From CAYZJV01 sp964482325 (GTDB taxonomy: Bacteria > Spirochaetota > Spirochaetia > Sphaerochaetales > Sphaerochaetaceae): a DNA stretch of 64,000 nt. Each line of letters starts with the position of its first letter. The stretch's first letter is position 1. The translations under genes were made by a program, and so were the position numbers. Where the stretch lies: the NCBI GenBank assembly GCA_964482325.1, contig CAYZXD010000001.1, positions 1-64,000 of the forward strand, in the 5' to 3' direction. The notes under the pieces are model-generated. The model ran no database searches, had not been told where the DNA came from, and worked only from the letters and a program-made list of their open reading frames with translations. Positions 1 through 8,263 of the stretch are shown one piece after another.

Positions 1-40
1 TTATGATACCCCTGACACGCTTGCAGTGCAACCGTTAATG

Positions 41-766
41 TCAATGATCCGTATGGGTCACCTGTTTCTCGATAAGATCGGTGACACTGTACAGGGTTAA
101 TCCGAGCAAACTCAGTATGACAATTCCCGCATACATAGCTGTGTACTGAGCCATGATCCAGCTATTCATGATGGCATATCCTAATCCATGCGATGCTGCA
201 TAACTCTCATTGATAAATAGTACTGAAAGCGAAATGCCCAGGGTGATACGTATCGAGGAGAATAGGGATGGCAGCACTGCCGGCCACACGATATCGGAAA
301 ATGTCTGTCGTGCACTGAGATGATATGCTCTGGCAAGAAGCAGATACTGTGGAGCAATATGCTGCACTCCATCGCGGACAGATACTGCAGCCGGAAAGAA
401 TACTATTGTAGCAATAAGCATCATTTTTGACAGGTCGCCGATGCCGAAGAGGACCATAAACACTGGAAGAAAGGCAATTTTAGGCAGTGGATACAAGAGG
501 TACAGTACCGGTGAAATCACGGCATCAAGTGCTCTGGTGCGGCCGATGAGCAGTCCACCTGTTGTACCGAGAAGTAAGCCGATCGAAAGTCCTCCCAGGA
601 TACGATACAGTGAGGTAAGAAGATGATGTCCCATCCGATGTTCATCTGCATGCAGAAGCAGGTACGATAATACCTTATCCGGGAGCGGGATAATGGGAGA
701 CGATACCAGAGCCCCGATGAGATACCACAATACAATCACTAGGAACATCCCTTTCAGATATCTCAT
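41..766 (-). CDS. ABC transporter permease, SsuC/TauC/ThiX type
   Basis: 241-residue inner-membrane protein of the BPD_transp_1 family, the membrane half of an importer for a small organic nutrient such as a thiamine precursor, sulfonate or nitrate. Six or so hydrophobic segments are visible, with an EAA-like loop around residues 135-160 (ARAYHLSARQTFSDIVWPA) that would contact the ATPase. The ATG start overlaps the stop of the upstream ATPase gene by 4 bp, so translation is coupled. It is the last gene of a minus-strand operon: sensor, binding protein, ATPase, permease. The substrate cannot be read from the sequence. Family assignment is secure. Confidence 0.9.
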   Translation of the reverse strand: MRYLKGMFLVIVLWYLIGALVSSPIIPLPDKVLSYLLLHADEHRMGHHLLTSLYRILGGLSIGLLLGTTGGLLIGRTRALDAVISPVLYLLYPLPKIAFLPVFMVLFGIGDLSKMMLIATIVFFPAAVSVRDGVQHIAPQYLLLARAYHLSARQTFSDIVWPAVLPSLFSSIRITLGISLSVLFINESYAASHGLGYAIMNSWIMAQYTAMYAGIVILSLLGLTLYSVTDLIEKQVTHTDH

Positions 767-1461
767 AGTGTATCCCTCAGTTCACTGCGCAATTGTTGTT
801 CTAAGCCGAACAGTTCATCTCTGGTTCGCAAATCAGGGTCATCAATCCACGGGTTTTCGGCCTGGCAGGTGATACCTCCAGGTGTCATGATAATAATACG
901 GGAACCCATGTAAGCAGCTTCCCGAATACTGTGAGTTACTAAGATCGTCGTTATCTGATGTGTACGTACATACGTTTTAATATCATCCTGCAGGAGTTCT
1001 CGTTGTTGTTCATCCAGTGCTGCCAATGGTTCATCAAGAAGCAGGATTTGTGGTCTGCGCACCAATGCTCGAGCCAACGCCACCCGCTGACGCATGCCTC
1101 CGCTGAGCTGTTGAGGAAAGTGGTGCAGCTGATCTTGTAATCCCACTCTCTCTAACAGCTTTTCTGCTTCGTCACGATAGGTCGCGGGAAGTCCGAGCAG
1201 AACATTCCCCAGAACATTCTTCCAGGGGAGCAGATTATCCTGTTGAAACATGATAGTACAATGATCAGCTTCCACTGATCGGTCAATCGTCCCCGATGCA
1301 AGGGGCAGAAGTGAAGCAATCGCATACAGAAGGCTTGTTTTCCCGCATCCGCTTTTTCCCAATATGCTTATAGTTTCACCGACATGCACCGATAATGAAA
1401 AATGAGAAAAGGCAGTATGACTACCATAGTCTACCTGCGCGTCTTGTATCGCAAGCATCAT
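763..1461 (-). CDS. ABC transporter ATP-binding protein, nitrate/sulfonate/thiamine-precursor type
   Basis: 232-residue cytoplasmic ATPase that energises the adjacent permease. Walker A is GKSGCGKTS near residue 36, the ABC signature is LSGGMRQR near residue 118, and Walker B is LLLDEPLAALD near residue 139, followed by the switch histidine (VTHSIREA). All catalytic elements are intact. It begins ATGATG and overlaps the binding-protein stop codon; its own stop overlaps the permease start by 4 bp. The tight packing implies one complex made from one transcript. Sequence style is that of SsuB/TauB/ThiZ, but this does not fix the substrate. Confidence 0.93.
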   Translation of the reverse strand: MMLAIQDAQVDYGSHTAFSHFSLSVHVGETISILGKSGCGKTSLLYAIASLLPLASGTIDRSVEADHCTIMFQQDNLLPWKNVLGNVLLGLPATYRDEAEKLLERVGLQDQLHHFPQQLSGGMRQRVALARALVRRPQILLLDEPLAALDEQQRELLQDDIKTYVRTHQITTILVTHSIREAAYMGSRIIIMTPGGITCQAENPWIDDPDLRTRDELFGLEQQLRSELRDTL

Positions 1462-2390
1462 AGATCCTGGACAAAGCGGTCATCAAGCAACTGTTCTCGA
1501 GTGAAATCGTGCGACTGTCCGGTAATATGCTCAGTCCATTGGACGATTTCCTGGAGGAACTGATCACTCGGTAGCCGTGCATTCTGGTATTGGGGCAATC
1601 CCATGCGATCTCGTACCGATTCAGGTAACTGATCAAACGAATCCATCAGAATAGCACGTGCCGTATCCGGATCAGATTGAATATCCTGTACAGCGCGCTG
1701 ATAGGCTCGATGAAATCGATGGAGTTCCTCCACTTTCTCCTGCAGAGCTGATTCAGTGAATGCGATGATATTCACGCTCTCCTCAGGAATTTCGGCAAAT
1801 TCCCATTTATTTAAACCGCGTAGTTCACCGATAGAGGCAAACGGTTCGGGAAATATGCCAATATCCAGCTGACCTGAGGCTACAGCTTCCAGACGAGCCG
1901 GGATTTCGTTGATATAGACCTTCTCAAGCGTGTGTGTATCGTCTAAATATTGTTCCAACAGATAGTTGGTGACACTGATTTCCATCGTGCCTGCACTGAG
2001 AGTTTGTGGTTCTGCTATTTCTTTTGTAGATAAAAGGGGGAACAGCCCATCGGTGGAAATGGTCCCTTTGACAGGAAAATCGCCACCTGCTTGTGTGATC
2101 AGAGCTACTAAGTCAGTCATGACACCATCGACCTGGTTGGTTTGCAGAGCAGTCTGTCGATGCTGACCATTGGTGAACAGTACTAACTCCACCGATACTC
2201 CTTCATCGGCAAAATATCCTTTCTGTTGTGCTAGATAAAAAGGAGCAGCATCAACTGCACTCATCATCCCTACACGCAGTAAAGTCAGTTCTTCGGATTT
2301 CTCCTGATTCTCCTGCTTTGCTTTACAACCACTGAGTAACACAAGCAACACGATCATCAGCAACAGGAAAATGCGATAGGTTTTTGTCAT
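1458..2390 (-). CDS. NMT1/THI5-like substrate-binding lipoprotein of ABC transporter
   Basis: 310-residue periplasmic binding protein. Residues 1-22 form a lipoprotein signal with lipobox LLSGC, so the mature protein is anchored by its N-terminal cysteine. The mature part starts with the family pattern LRVGMMSAVDAAPFYLAQQKGYF, typical of NMT1/SsuA-like proteins that bind pyrimidines, sulfonates or similar anions. It lies 18 bp downstream of the PAS-GGDEF-HD-GYP gene and overlaps the ATPase gene. Coupling a c-di-GMP sensor with an importer suggests the sensor responds to the same nutrient; that is inference. No riboswitch fits in the 18-bp gap. Confidence 0.88.
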   Translation of the reverse strand: MTKTYRIFLLLMIVLLVLLSGCKAKQENQEKSEELTLLRVGMMSAVDAAPFYLAQQKGYFADEGVSVELVLFTNGQHRQTALQTNQVDGVMTDLVALITQAGGDFPVKGTISTDGLFPLLSTKEIAEPQTLSAGTMEISVTNYLLEQYLDDTHTLEKVYINEIPARLEAVASGQLDIGIFPEPFASIGELRGLNKWEFAEIPEESVNIIAFTESALQEKVEELHRFHRAYQRAVQDIQSDPDTARAILMDSFDQLPESVRDRMGLPQYQNARLPSDQFLQEIVQWTEHITGQSHDFTREQLLDDRFVQDL

Positions 2391-2408
2391 TATCGATCTC
2401 TCTTGAAA

Positions 2409-5207
2409 TTATGTATTTCCTCTGGTGATGACTTCATCTATAAACAGGCGTATCAACGATTCAGCGAATCGTTTTCCTGATTGCTGCTGCAGACGTTCCC
2501 AAGCCTCTGACTCGACCAGCTGCAATCCGGTAGGCTTTTCTGATCGTAACATCGCCCAATAATCACACATACCGAGAATCTGCGACCCAAGGGGAATCTG
2601 ATGGCCTCTGAGTCCGCTCGGATAGCCGTTTCCATCGATTCTCTCATGATGTGCAAGTACAATTTCTCCAATCGCTGCATACTGCGGCACTGCACTGAGT
2701 ATATTGAAGCTCACCTCAGGATGTCTCAGTACTGTAGTTCCTTCAATTTCCTCTGTCAATCCTCCCGAGATCAACAGTTCCCCTTGAAGAGCCACTTTCC
2801 CGATATCGTGCAATTTTCCTGCAAGGGCAATCTGATCAACTTCGAGATCACTCAATCCAACACGATAGGCCAATTCCTGACAGAGTTCTTCTACGTATCG
2901 TGCGTGCATCATTTCTTCGGGATGACGTTCTATAAATGTGTTGAACAACTGATCCACAATCATCTTTCGATTTCTTGGTCGTTCAGCAATTTTTTTTCGA
3001 TACATGTAATTCTCGGCTGTACTGAATAAATCCTTTAACAACTCTTCTTCAGTGGTTTTCACGGCAAATCCAAATGATACAGCTACAGGGAAATCAAGTA
3101 TTGATTGCTGGGCAAAGGCCTCATTCAACTGATCAATCATCTGCTCTGCATCAGTGGCATAGGTATTGGGCAATAGGAGAACAAATTCATCCCCGCCAAT
3201 TCGAGCAACGATATCCTGAGGCCGACAGGCTGTCACGAGTACCGATGCAACGGTTCTCAGCAACAAGTCTCCCGCATCGTGACCGAAGGCATCGTTGGTT
3301 AATTTCAGATTATTCACATCGGCAGCTACCAGAATGAGGGGATAACACCTTCGGTGATCCAAGCGTTTTATTTCAGCCTCGTAGGCTCTCCGGTTACGCA
3401 GACCGGTCAACGGATCACGGAAGGTGAGTTCTTCCATATGCTGTTGTTTTAGGCGCTTCTCTGTATTATCGCGGAATACCACAATGACTCCGTTAACGGT
3501 GCCAATCGGTCCCAGGATGGGGGACGCCGTCGCTTCCACCGCTATCAACCTCTCATCACGGGTGTGAAGCGTTGCTTGTGCAGAGGCTTCTATCGTTTTC
3601 CGTTGAGAGATCGCTTCTGATACAATCGGTTCGCCTATAATATTCAGCACTTGAGAAATCGGTAGGTGCATTGCTTGATCCTCTCGCCATCCGGTCAGCT
3701 GTTCTGCTGAGGAATTGAATAGGATGATTTTCCCTGATTCATCGGTTGATATTACTGCATCCCCGACTGATAACAGCGTGGTTTCCAATCGTCCCTTTTC
3801 TACCCAGAGTTGGTTCTGCAGTGCTTTTGCCTGGGTAATATCTTCGACTATGGCTGCTAGTTTTCCCTTTTCAGGTACATAGGCAGAGAGTTTCAGCGAT
3901 TTGCCATATTGATCCAGTGATAGCTCGAATACCTGCGGGGTTCCCCGGAGTGAGACCTCTTTAAATTTACGTATCCACAAATCTGCACCAAGTGGTACGA
4001 CTTCACGAATTCTTGCTCCCGTAAGTGCAAGAGTCGTTCTTCTCACGATGTGTGCAAACTGAGCATTGACACTTTCAATGATAAAATCGGCCAAATTCCC
4101 CTGTTGATCTACCACTGATGTGAGTACCAACAACCCTTGATTCATCTGTTCTACCAGGGATCGATAGCTTGCTTCACTACGTCGCAATTCGGTTTCTGCT
4201 TTTTTTGTAGCCGTGATATCGGTATGGGTACCGTTCATACGAATGGGTCTTCCCTCAGGAGACCATGCTATCACCTTGCCTCGATCCATAATCCAAACCC
4301 AATGGCCGTCACGGTGTTTCATTCTGAATTCCGCTTCATAGAATTCCTGTTTGCCTTGAAGGGTCTCTTCAACTTTCTGATTCATCTGCTCAATGTCATC
4401 AGGATGAATAAATGATCTCCACGTGTCGTGTGGGAGGTTTCCTAATTCGTCTCGGGAATAGCCAATCATCTGTGCCCAGCGGTCATTGCATATTGAAGTT
4501 CCCGTAGTAAGGTCCCACTCCCAGGTCCCTGCACGAGTTGCCTCAATGACCCCTTTCATACTTTCATTTGCAGCACGGATTGACTGTTCAGCAGTTTTTC
4601 GTCTCGCTTCAAAATCGTGAACCCAACGATTTCCACCGTAGGTCATCGCACCGAAGATGGTTAAAAGTAAACCATTCCCAATTATTAGGATGGTGTGGAT
4701 CAAACGCGTCTTTTGATGAAAATCCTGTTGTAGCTGCATAAGGATTTCTTGTTCTGTTACGATGGTCTGTTTCAACTGCTGTATAAGTTCTCCACTTCCG
4801 ATTACCTCAGCATCTGAGAGACGGATCAGTTCAAACCAACGGGTAAAACCGTTTTGTATCTCTCGTAACTGCTCAAATCGTACATCCTGATCGTTAAGAG
4901 AGCGCATCAAGTCTGCAATCGTTGTCTGAAAGGCTAGAGCTGCATCATCTGCAGCGATGACGTACTGGTCATGCTTAGTCATGGTATAGCGTAACTGGTT
5001 CAGTTCTACGGTGATAAGCTGTTTCTGAAGTTTTTCAAGTTGTCCGATTACCTCCTGTGCACGACTATTTTCCTGAGCTGCTGCCTGAGTCTGCTTTGAG
5101 CTATACAGACCTAACCCCATGATGGAAAATACCATGATGGTTAGGACAACAAACGAGAGCAACAACTTTTTCGTGTCAGAAGAGCTTCGAGTTTTGATCT
5201 TTTTCAC
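2409..5207 (-). CDS. Membrane sensor with PAS-PAS-PAS-GGDEF-HD-GYP domains (c-di-GMP turnover)
   Basis: 932-residue inner-membrane protein predicted to make and break cyclic-di-GMP. Order: transmembrane segment near residues 15-38, helical periplasmic sensor to about 165, second membrane segment about 168-190, three PAS domains (about 205-580), GGDEF domain (about 590-745, RIGGDEF intact near 668) and HD-GYP phosphodiesterase (about 755-930, HDIGK and HHERIDGNGYP intact). I place the start at the GTG at 5207, which has GAGG five bases upstream. A TTG at 5267 would lengthen the protein, but that TTG is part of the -35 box and precedes the predicted transcription start. It heads the operon with the ABC transporter genes. 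Confidence 0.9.
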   Translation of the reverse strand: MKKIKTRSSSDTKKLLLSFVVLTIMVFSIMGLGLYSSKQTQAAAQENSRAQEVIGQLEKLQKQLITVELNQLRYTMTKHDQYVIAADDAALAFQTTIADLMRSLNDQDVRFEQLREIQNGFTRWFELIRLSDAEVIGSGELIQQLKQTIVTEQEILMQLQQDFHQKTRLIHTILIIGNGLLLTIFGAMTYGGNRWVHDFEARRKTAEQSIRAANESMKGVIEATRAGTWEWDLTTGTSICNDRWAQMIGYSRDELGNLPHDTWRSFIHPDDIEQMNQKVEETLQGKQEFYEAEFRMKHRDGHWVWIMDRGKVIAWSPEGRPIRMNGTHTDITATKKAETELRRSEASYRSLVEQMNQGLLVLTSVVDQQGNLADFIIESVNAQFAHIVRRTTLALTGARIREVVPLGADLWIRKFKEVSLRGTPQVFELSLDQYGKSLKLSAYVPEKGKLAAIVEDITQAKALQNQLWVEKGRLETTLLSVGDAVISTDESGKIILFNSSAEQLTGWREDQAMHLPISQVLNIIGEPIVSEAISQRKTIEASAQATLHTRDERLIAVEATASPILGPIGTVNGVIVVFRDNTEKRLKQQHMEELTFRDPLTGLRNRRAYEAEIKRLDHRRCYPLILVAADVNNLKLTNDAFGHDAGDLLLRTVASVLVTACRPQDIVARIGGDEFVLLLPNTYATDAEQMIDQLNEAFAQQSILDFPVAVSFGFAVKTTEEELLKDLFSTAENYMYRKKIAERPRNRKMIVDQLFNTFIERHPEEMMHARYVEELCQELAYRVGLSDLEVDQIALAGKLHDIGKVALQGELLISGGLTEEIEGTTVLRHPEVSFNILSAVPQYAAIGEIVLAHHERIDGNGYPSGLRGHQIPLGSQILGMCDYWAMLRSEKPTGLQLVESEAWERLQQQSGKRFAESLIRLFIDEVITRGNT

Positions 5208-5238
5208 TGGAGCCTCAACAGTTTTGCGTACTATCGTC

Positions 5239-5267
5239 GTTATAGTATATGAGTTGAGAAAATGCAA
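5239..5267 (-). promoter_or_regulatory. Sigma-70-type promoter of the sensor/ABC operon
   Basis: Read on the minus strand, TTGCAT (5262-5267) and TATAAC (5239-5244) are separated by 17 bp. Transcription would begin near 5232, leaving a leader of about 25 nt before the GTG start at 5207. This placement rules out translation from the upstream TTG. Confidence 0.65.
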
Positions 5268-5355
5268 GGAAAAATGTAGGAAGTTGTTGTATAAGTACTC
5301 GATAAGAGTTGAAATAAATCAGATAATGACATGTACTTATCTGCAGGAGCACTTG

Positions 5356-5733
5356 ATGAGAAAACGTCATAAGTTACTGTGGCGGCCTCGGTACATTCTC
5401 CTTGCAGTATCTCTGATCTATGCAGGGTTTCTCATACTGTTGGGAATTGATGTCTTCTCGACTGAACCCATCACACTGGCTCAGATATCAGCCTTTGTGA
5501 TACATAGCATCCCTGGCTTATTGGTTGCACTCAGTGCCATGATCGGATTGCATCGACCGCTGTGGGGAGCTTTCGGATATGCAGGGATCACCATAGCCTT
5601 CTGGTTGTTTTTTCATACGGGCAGGGATATCATAGCCATATTGGTGGTTCATGGGTTCCCCATCACTCTTACATTTCTTTATGGTTTACGATGGGTACGT
5701 TCACGGAAAAGCCGGGAGGATACTGATGCTTAA
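5356..5733 (+). CDS. Small integral membrane protein, partner of FMN-binding protein
   Basis: 125-residue, very hydrophobic protein with about four membrane segments (roughly residues 14-32, 42-62, 70-88, 92-110) and a basic C-terminal tail. I do not recognise the family with certainty; it resembles small DUF7670-type membrane proteins. The ATG at 5356 is preceded by GGAG (5346-5349). It overlaps the next gene, an FMN-binding-domain lipoprotein-like protein, by 8 bp, so the two are translationally coupled and may form a two-protein membrane redox or sensing unit. A longer reading frame runs upstream but has no ribosome site. Confidence 0.7.
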   Translation: MRKRHKLLWRPRYILLAVSLIYAGFLILLGIDVFSTEPITLAQISAFVIHSIPGLLVALSAMIGLHRPLWGAFGYAGITIAFWLFFHTGRDIIAILVVHGFPITLTFLYGLRWVRSRKSREDTDA

Positions 5734-6124
5734 AAAGCGCTATATAGTTTTACTGGTGCTTGTTCTGCTCATTGTTGCAGGTAGTATCATGATGTGGGTG
5801 TTTACCCAACGTGTACAGCAGGGATTAGAGCAGCTTTCTGCAATGACGATCACTGATCCTGATCTTACCCAATTGTCTGATGGAGTATATCGAGGCGAGT
5901 ACGCAGCTTTTCCGGTGAAAGTAGTTGTTGACGTGACGGTTCGAGATCATAGTATTACCGACATCACCCTGATCGAGCACCGGCAAGGACAAGGTAAAGA
6001 TGCCGAGGCTTTGGTTCCCCGGATAGTACAGGAACAGCGAGTAACGCTCGATGTGGTCAGTGGTGCTACCTACAGCAGTCTGGTGATATTAAAAGCTGTA
6101 GAAAATGCACTTCATGAGTTATAG
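5726..6124 (+). CDS. FMN-binding domain protein with covalent flavinylation motif
   Basis: 132-residue protein with one N-terminal membrane anchor (residues 5-25) and an FMN_bind domain (PF04205) outside the cytoplasm. The C-terminal DVVSGATYSS (about 109-118) matches the ApbE flavinylation motif DxxSGAT; T115 would carry FMN through a phosphoester bond. The GGGAGGA ribosome site at 5714-5720 supports the ATG at 5726. The gene overlaps the preceding membrane-protein gene by 8 bp and ends inside the convergent flavodoxin gene. Known roles of such domains are extracytosolic electron transfer; here no terminal reductase domain is attached, so the electron partner is unknown. An ApbE gene is not in the window. 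Confidence 0.85.
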   Translation: MLKKRYIVLLVLVLLIVAGSIMMWVFTQRVQQGLEQLSAMTITDPDLTQLSDGVYRGEYAAFPVKVVVDVTVRDHSITDITLIEHRQGQGKDAEALVPRIVQEQRVTLDVVSGATYSSLVILKAVENALHEL

Positions 6125-6529
6125 TAACTTTTTTGCAAACTCGATAGCCGCAGTATAATCCTGTTGGTTCGGATGTCCCCATCCATAGATGAGAAAACTT
6201 CCCCAGCAGACCACTTCCTCCGTTGCTACCTCTATCCCTTTTGCTACTAAAGCTGCACGGACCTCTTTCTGAAAGAATTTCCGACTTGCACAGGAGGTGA
6301 TCAGAGCAGCCTGCTTAACGTGCTGGGCATCAAGTGATTCGGCAAAAGCAATTAGATCAGGATTACTCTTCCCTCCATAGATGCCGCCGACAATAAACAA
6401 TAGATCAACAGGAGGAATATTCGGCTCTTCTTTGAGGTCTACTGCCTTGATATCGAGTGTCTGAGCCATTGCGTTGGCAATTTTCCGGCTGTGACCGGTT
6501 TTTGTCCGATAGACTATGATACTATTCAT
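6119..6529 (-). CDS. Flavodoxin-like protein
   Basis: 136-residue protein of the flavodoxin/FldA-like family. The N-terminal YRTKTGHSRKIA is the phosphate-binding loop for FMN (usual form TxTGxT), followed by the FIVGGIYGGK stretch that lines the isoalloxazine ring. It carries electrons between cytoplasmic redox enzymes or acts as a menaquinone-flavodoxin-like enzyme. The start is uncertain: the ATG at 6529 gives a normal N-terminus but has no clear ribosome site, whereas an in-frame TTG at 6565 has AGGA five bases upstream and would add 12 residues. Its 3' end overlaps the convergent FMN-binding gene by 6 bp. Confidence 0.82.
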   Translation of the reverse strand: MNSIIVYRTKTGHSRKIANAMAQTLDIKAVDLKEEPNIPPVDLLFIVGGIYGGKSNPDLIAFAESLDAQHVKQAALITSCASRKFFQKEVRAALVAKGIEVATEEVVCWGSFLIYGWGHPNQQDYTAAIEFAKKLL

Positions 6530-6639
6530 GATCGAAAGTATAGTGGGAGAGTAGGGAATCTGCAACTATTTCCTGATATCAGCTACTTGTTCAGTACTGC
6601 TCCTTGGGTGCATACTGGGTTTAGTGTTCAGGGGGAGTC

Positions 6640-7434
6640 ATGATGCATGATCAAAAATTAACCGAGCGACTCGAGGCCGCAAAACTAATTGCACAGAAGG
6701 CAGGAGCCTTCCTGTTGGAAAGTCGGAAAGGAAATCTGGAAATTACGGCAAAGGGAGTTAATGATTTCGTCACGGTGGTGGATGTACAGTCAGAACGGAT
6801 GATTAAAGAGTATCTACATGACTGTTTTCCCGAAGATAATTTCCTCGGTGAAGAGATGGGCTATGAATCATACGGTGACGGGGGCACGTGGATCATTGAT
6901 CCGATCGACGGTACCACCAACTACATTCACGGGCTTCCCGGTTTTTCAATCAGTATCGCTTATGAAATGTCTCAGTGGGATCCGATAGTCGGAGTTGTGT
7001 ATGATCCTATCACTGATGAGCTCTATAGTGCGCAGCGGGGGAAAGGTGCCCACTGCAACGGTGTTCCCATTGCTGTTTCCCATATCGAAGAGCCTCATGA
7101 TACGGCAATTATGATCAGTCCACCTTTGCGATTCCGTTATCGGCTTCCGGCATTCATGACGGTGTATCAGGCTGTATGTGCCGATTCAGGAGAGACGCGC
7201 GATTATGGTTCAGCTGCTCTGCATCTCTGCTACATAGCGCATGGGCGTGGTGAAGCATTCATTGAATTTGGTCTTGGATATCATGATATTGCTGCAGGTA
7301 CGGTAATACTGAAAGAATCGGGAGGTCAGATCTCACAACTGAATCTTCTGGACGTGCAGCCGTTTACCAGCAGCCTCATAGCAACCAATGCCGTGATGCA
7401 TGCCTATTTTGTCAGTAAGGTGCAGATTAGCTGA
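6640..7434 (+). CDS. Inositol monophosphatase family protein
   Basis: 264-residue Mg2+-dependent, Li+-sensitive-type phosphatase. Metal-binding motifs are intact: GEE near residue 70, WIIDPIDGTTNYIHG near 88-102, and the C-terminal YHDIAAGTVILKESGG that holds the third aspartate. Members hydrolyse inositol phosphates, fructose-1,6-bisphosphate, NADP or PAP, so the substrate is open. The start is ATGATG preceded by GGGGGAG (6631-6637). It stands alone, with the ablB gene converging 1 bp downstream. Confidence 0.9.
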   Translation: MMHDQKLTERLEAAKLIAQKAGAFLLESRKGNLEITAKGVNDFVTVVDVQSERMIKEYLHDCFPEDNFLGEEMGYESYGDGGTWIIDPIDGTTNYIHGLPGFSISIAYEMSQWDPIVGVVYDPITDELYSAQRGKGAHCNGVPIAVSHIEEPHDTAIMISPPLRFRYRLPAFMTVYQAVCADSGETRDYGSAALHLCYIAHGRGEAFIEFGLGYHDIAAGTVILKESGGQISQLNLLDVQPFTSSLIATNAVMHAYFVSKVQIS

Positions 7435-7435
7435 A

Positions 7436-8263
7436 TCAACACTTATACCAGATATGCATACTCTCAATGGTTCCTGCAATCTGTGTGTTATTTCTCAGTC
7501 TTCCTCCGAAGGTGTATCCACTTTTTGCAAATGTACAGTTCATTCCCGGTGAAACTGCACGGGCAATGGTGTACAACGTGTTGATCCCTCTGCTGCGGAC
7601 TTCCTGTTCGAGGAAGGAAAGAAGCTGCGATGCGTAACCGTTTCCCCGGTAGGGTGGCAAGGTGGCGAAGTCGGTCATTTCCGCATACTGTGCATGCGGT
7701 GCGAAATTGCATTCTGCTGAAGCTAGGGCAACAAGGGTCTCTTCTTCCCAGAGACCTGCATACACCGTTCCCTCCTGCATTGAGGTGATAATAAATGAGG
7801 GATCATCGATAGGAAACGGGTAGGAATCAAAAACCGTACGATACAACTCTGCCATAGCCTCAGCATCGCCAGGGGTGCAGAGGCGCATAGGGTGGGATTT
7901 AAAAGAACCTGGTGCAATGACTTTTGATTGTGCGAGAGCCGCCACTTCATCATATTGCTGAGCAAGTTCCTCTACGCGCCTTCTCTTATCGAGAAAGAGG
8001 CCGAGAAAATGTCCATCGGTGGTCCCCCGATACAACTGGGGGACTATCGCTTCTATCTCAAAACCCGCCGCAACAAACTCCGCACTTTCAGTACACGGTA
8101 CCTTAGCGAATATTTTTGTGTATCCGTTTTGCTCGGCTAGCTGCAGCAGCCCGGGAACCAGTTCTGCTGCTACAGCATGCTCCATATCCATCAGGTAGAT
8201 ACGATTACTAGCAGGTCCATGTTGGATCAATGCACCGTACATTCTTTCACTTACATCAGGCAT
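7436..8263 (-). CDS. ablB: Putative beta-lysine N6-acetyltransferase
   Basis: 275-residue cytoplasmic GNAT enzyme that acetylates beta-lysine to N-epsilon-acetyl-beta-lysine, a compatible solute. The C-terminal GNAT core spans about residues 145-270, with an acetyl-CoA loop at LPPYRGNGYASQLL. The N-terminal half is the AblB-specific extension. The ATG at 8263 overlaps the end of the lysine 2,3-aminomutase gene by 8 bp, the usual ablAB arrangement, which is the main reason for the specific call. It converges with the inositol-phosphatase-family gene with 1 bp between stops. Confidence 0.88.
   Translation of the reverse strand: MPDVSERMYGALIQHGPASNRIYLMDMEHAVAAELVPGLLQLAEQNGYTKIFAKVPCTESAEFVAAGFEIEAIVPQLYRGTTDGHFLGLFLDKRRRVEELAQQYDEVAALAQSKVIAPGSFKSHPMRLCTPGDAEAMAELYRTVFDSYPFPIDDPSFIITSMQEGTVYAGLWEEETLVALASAECNFAPHAQYAEMTDFATLPPYRGNGYASQLLSFLEQEVRSRGINTLYTIARAVSPGMNCTFAKSGYTFGGRLRNNTQIAGTIESMHIWYKC

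Noticed and set aside
5208..5267. Upstream TTG start for the PAS-GGDEF-HD-GYP protein
   Set aside because: The TTG is the first half of the -35 box (TTGCAT) and lies before the predicted transcription start; the GTG at 5207 has a ribosome site.
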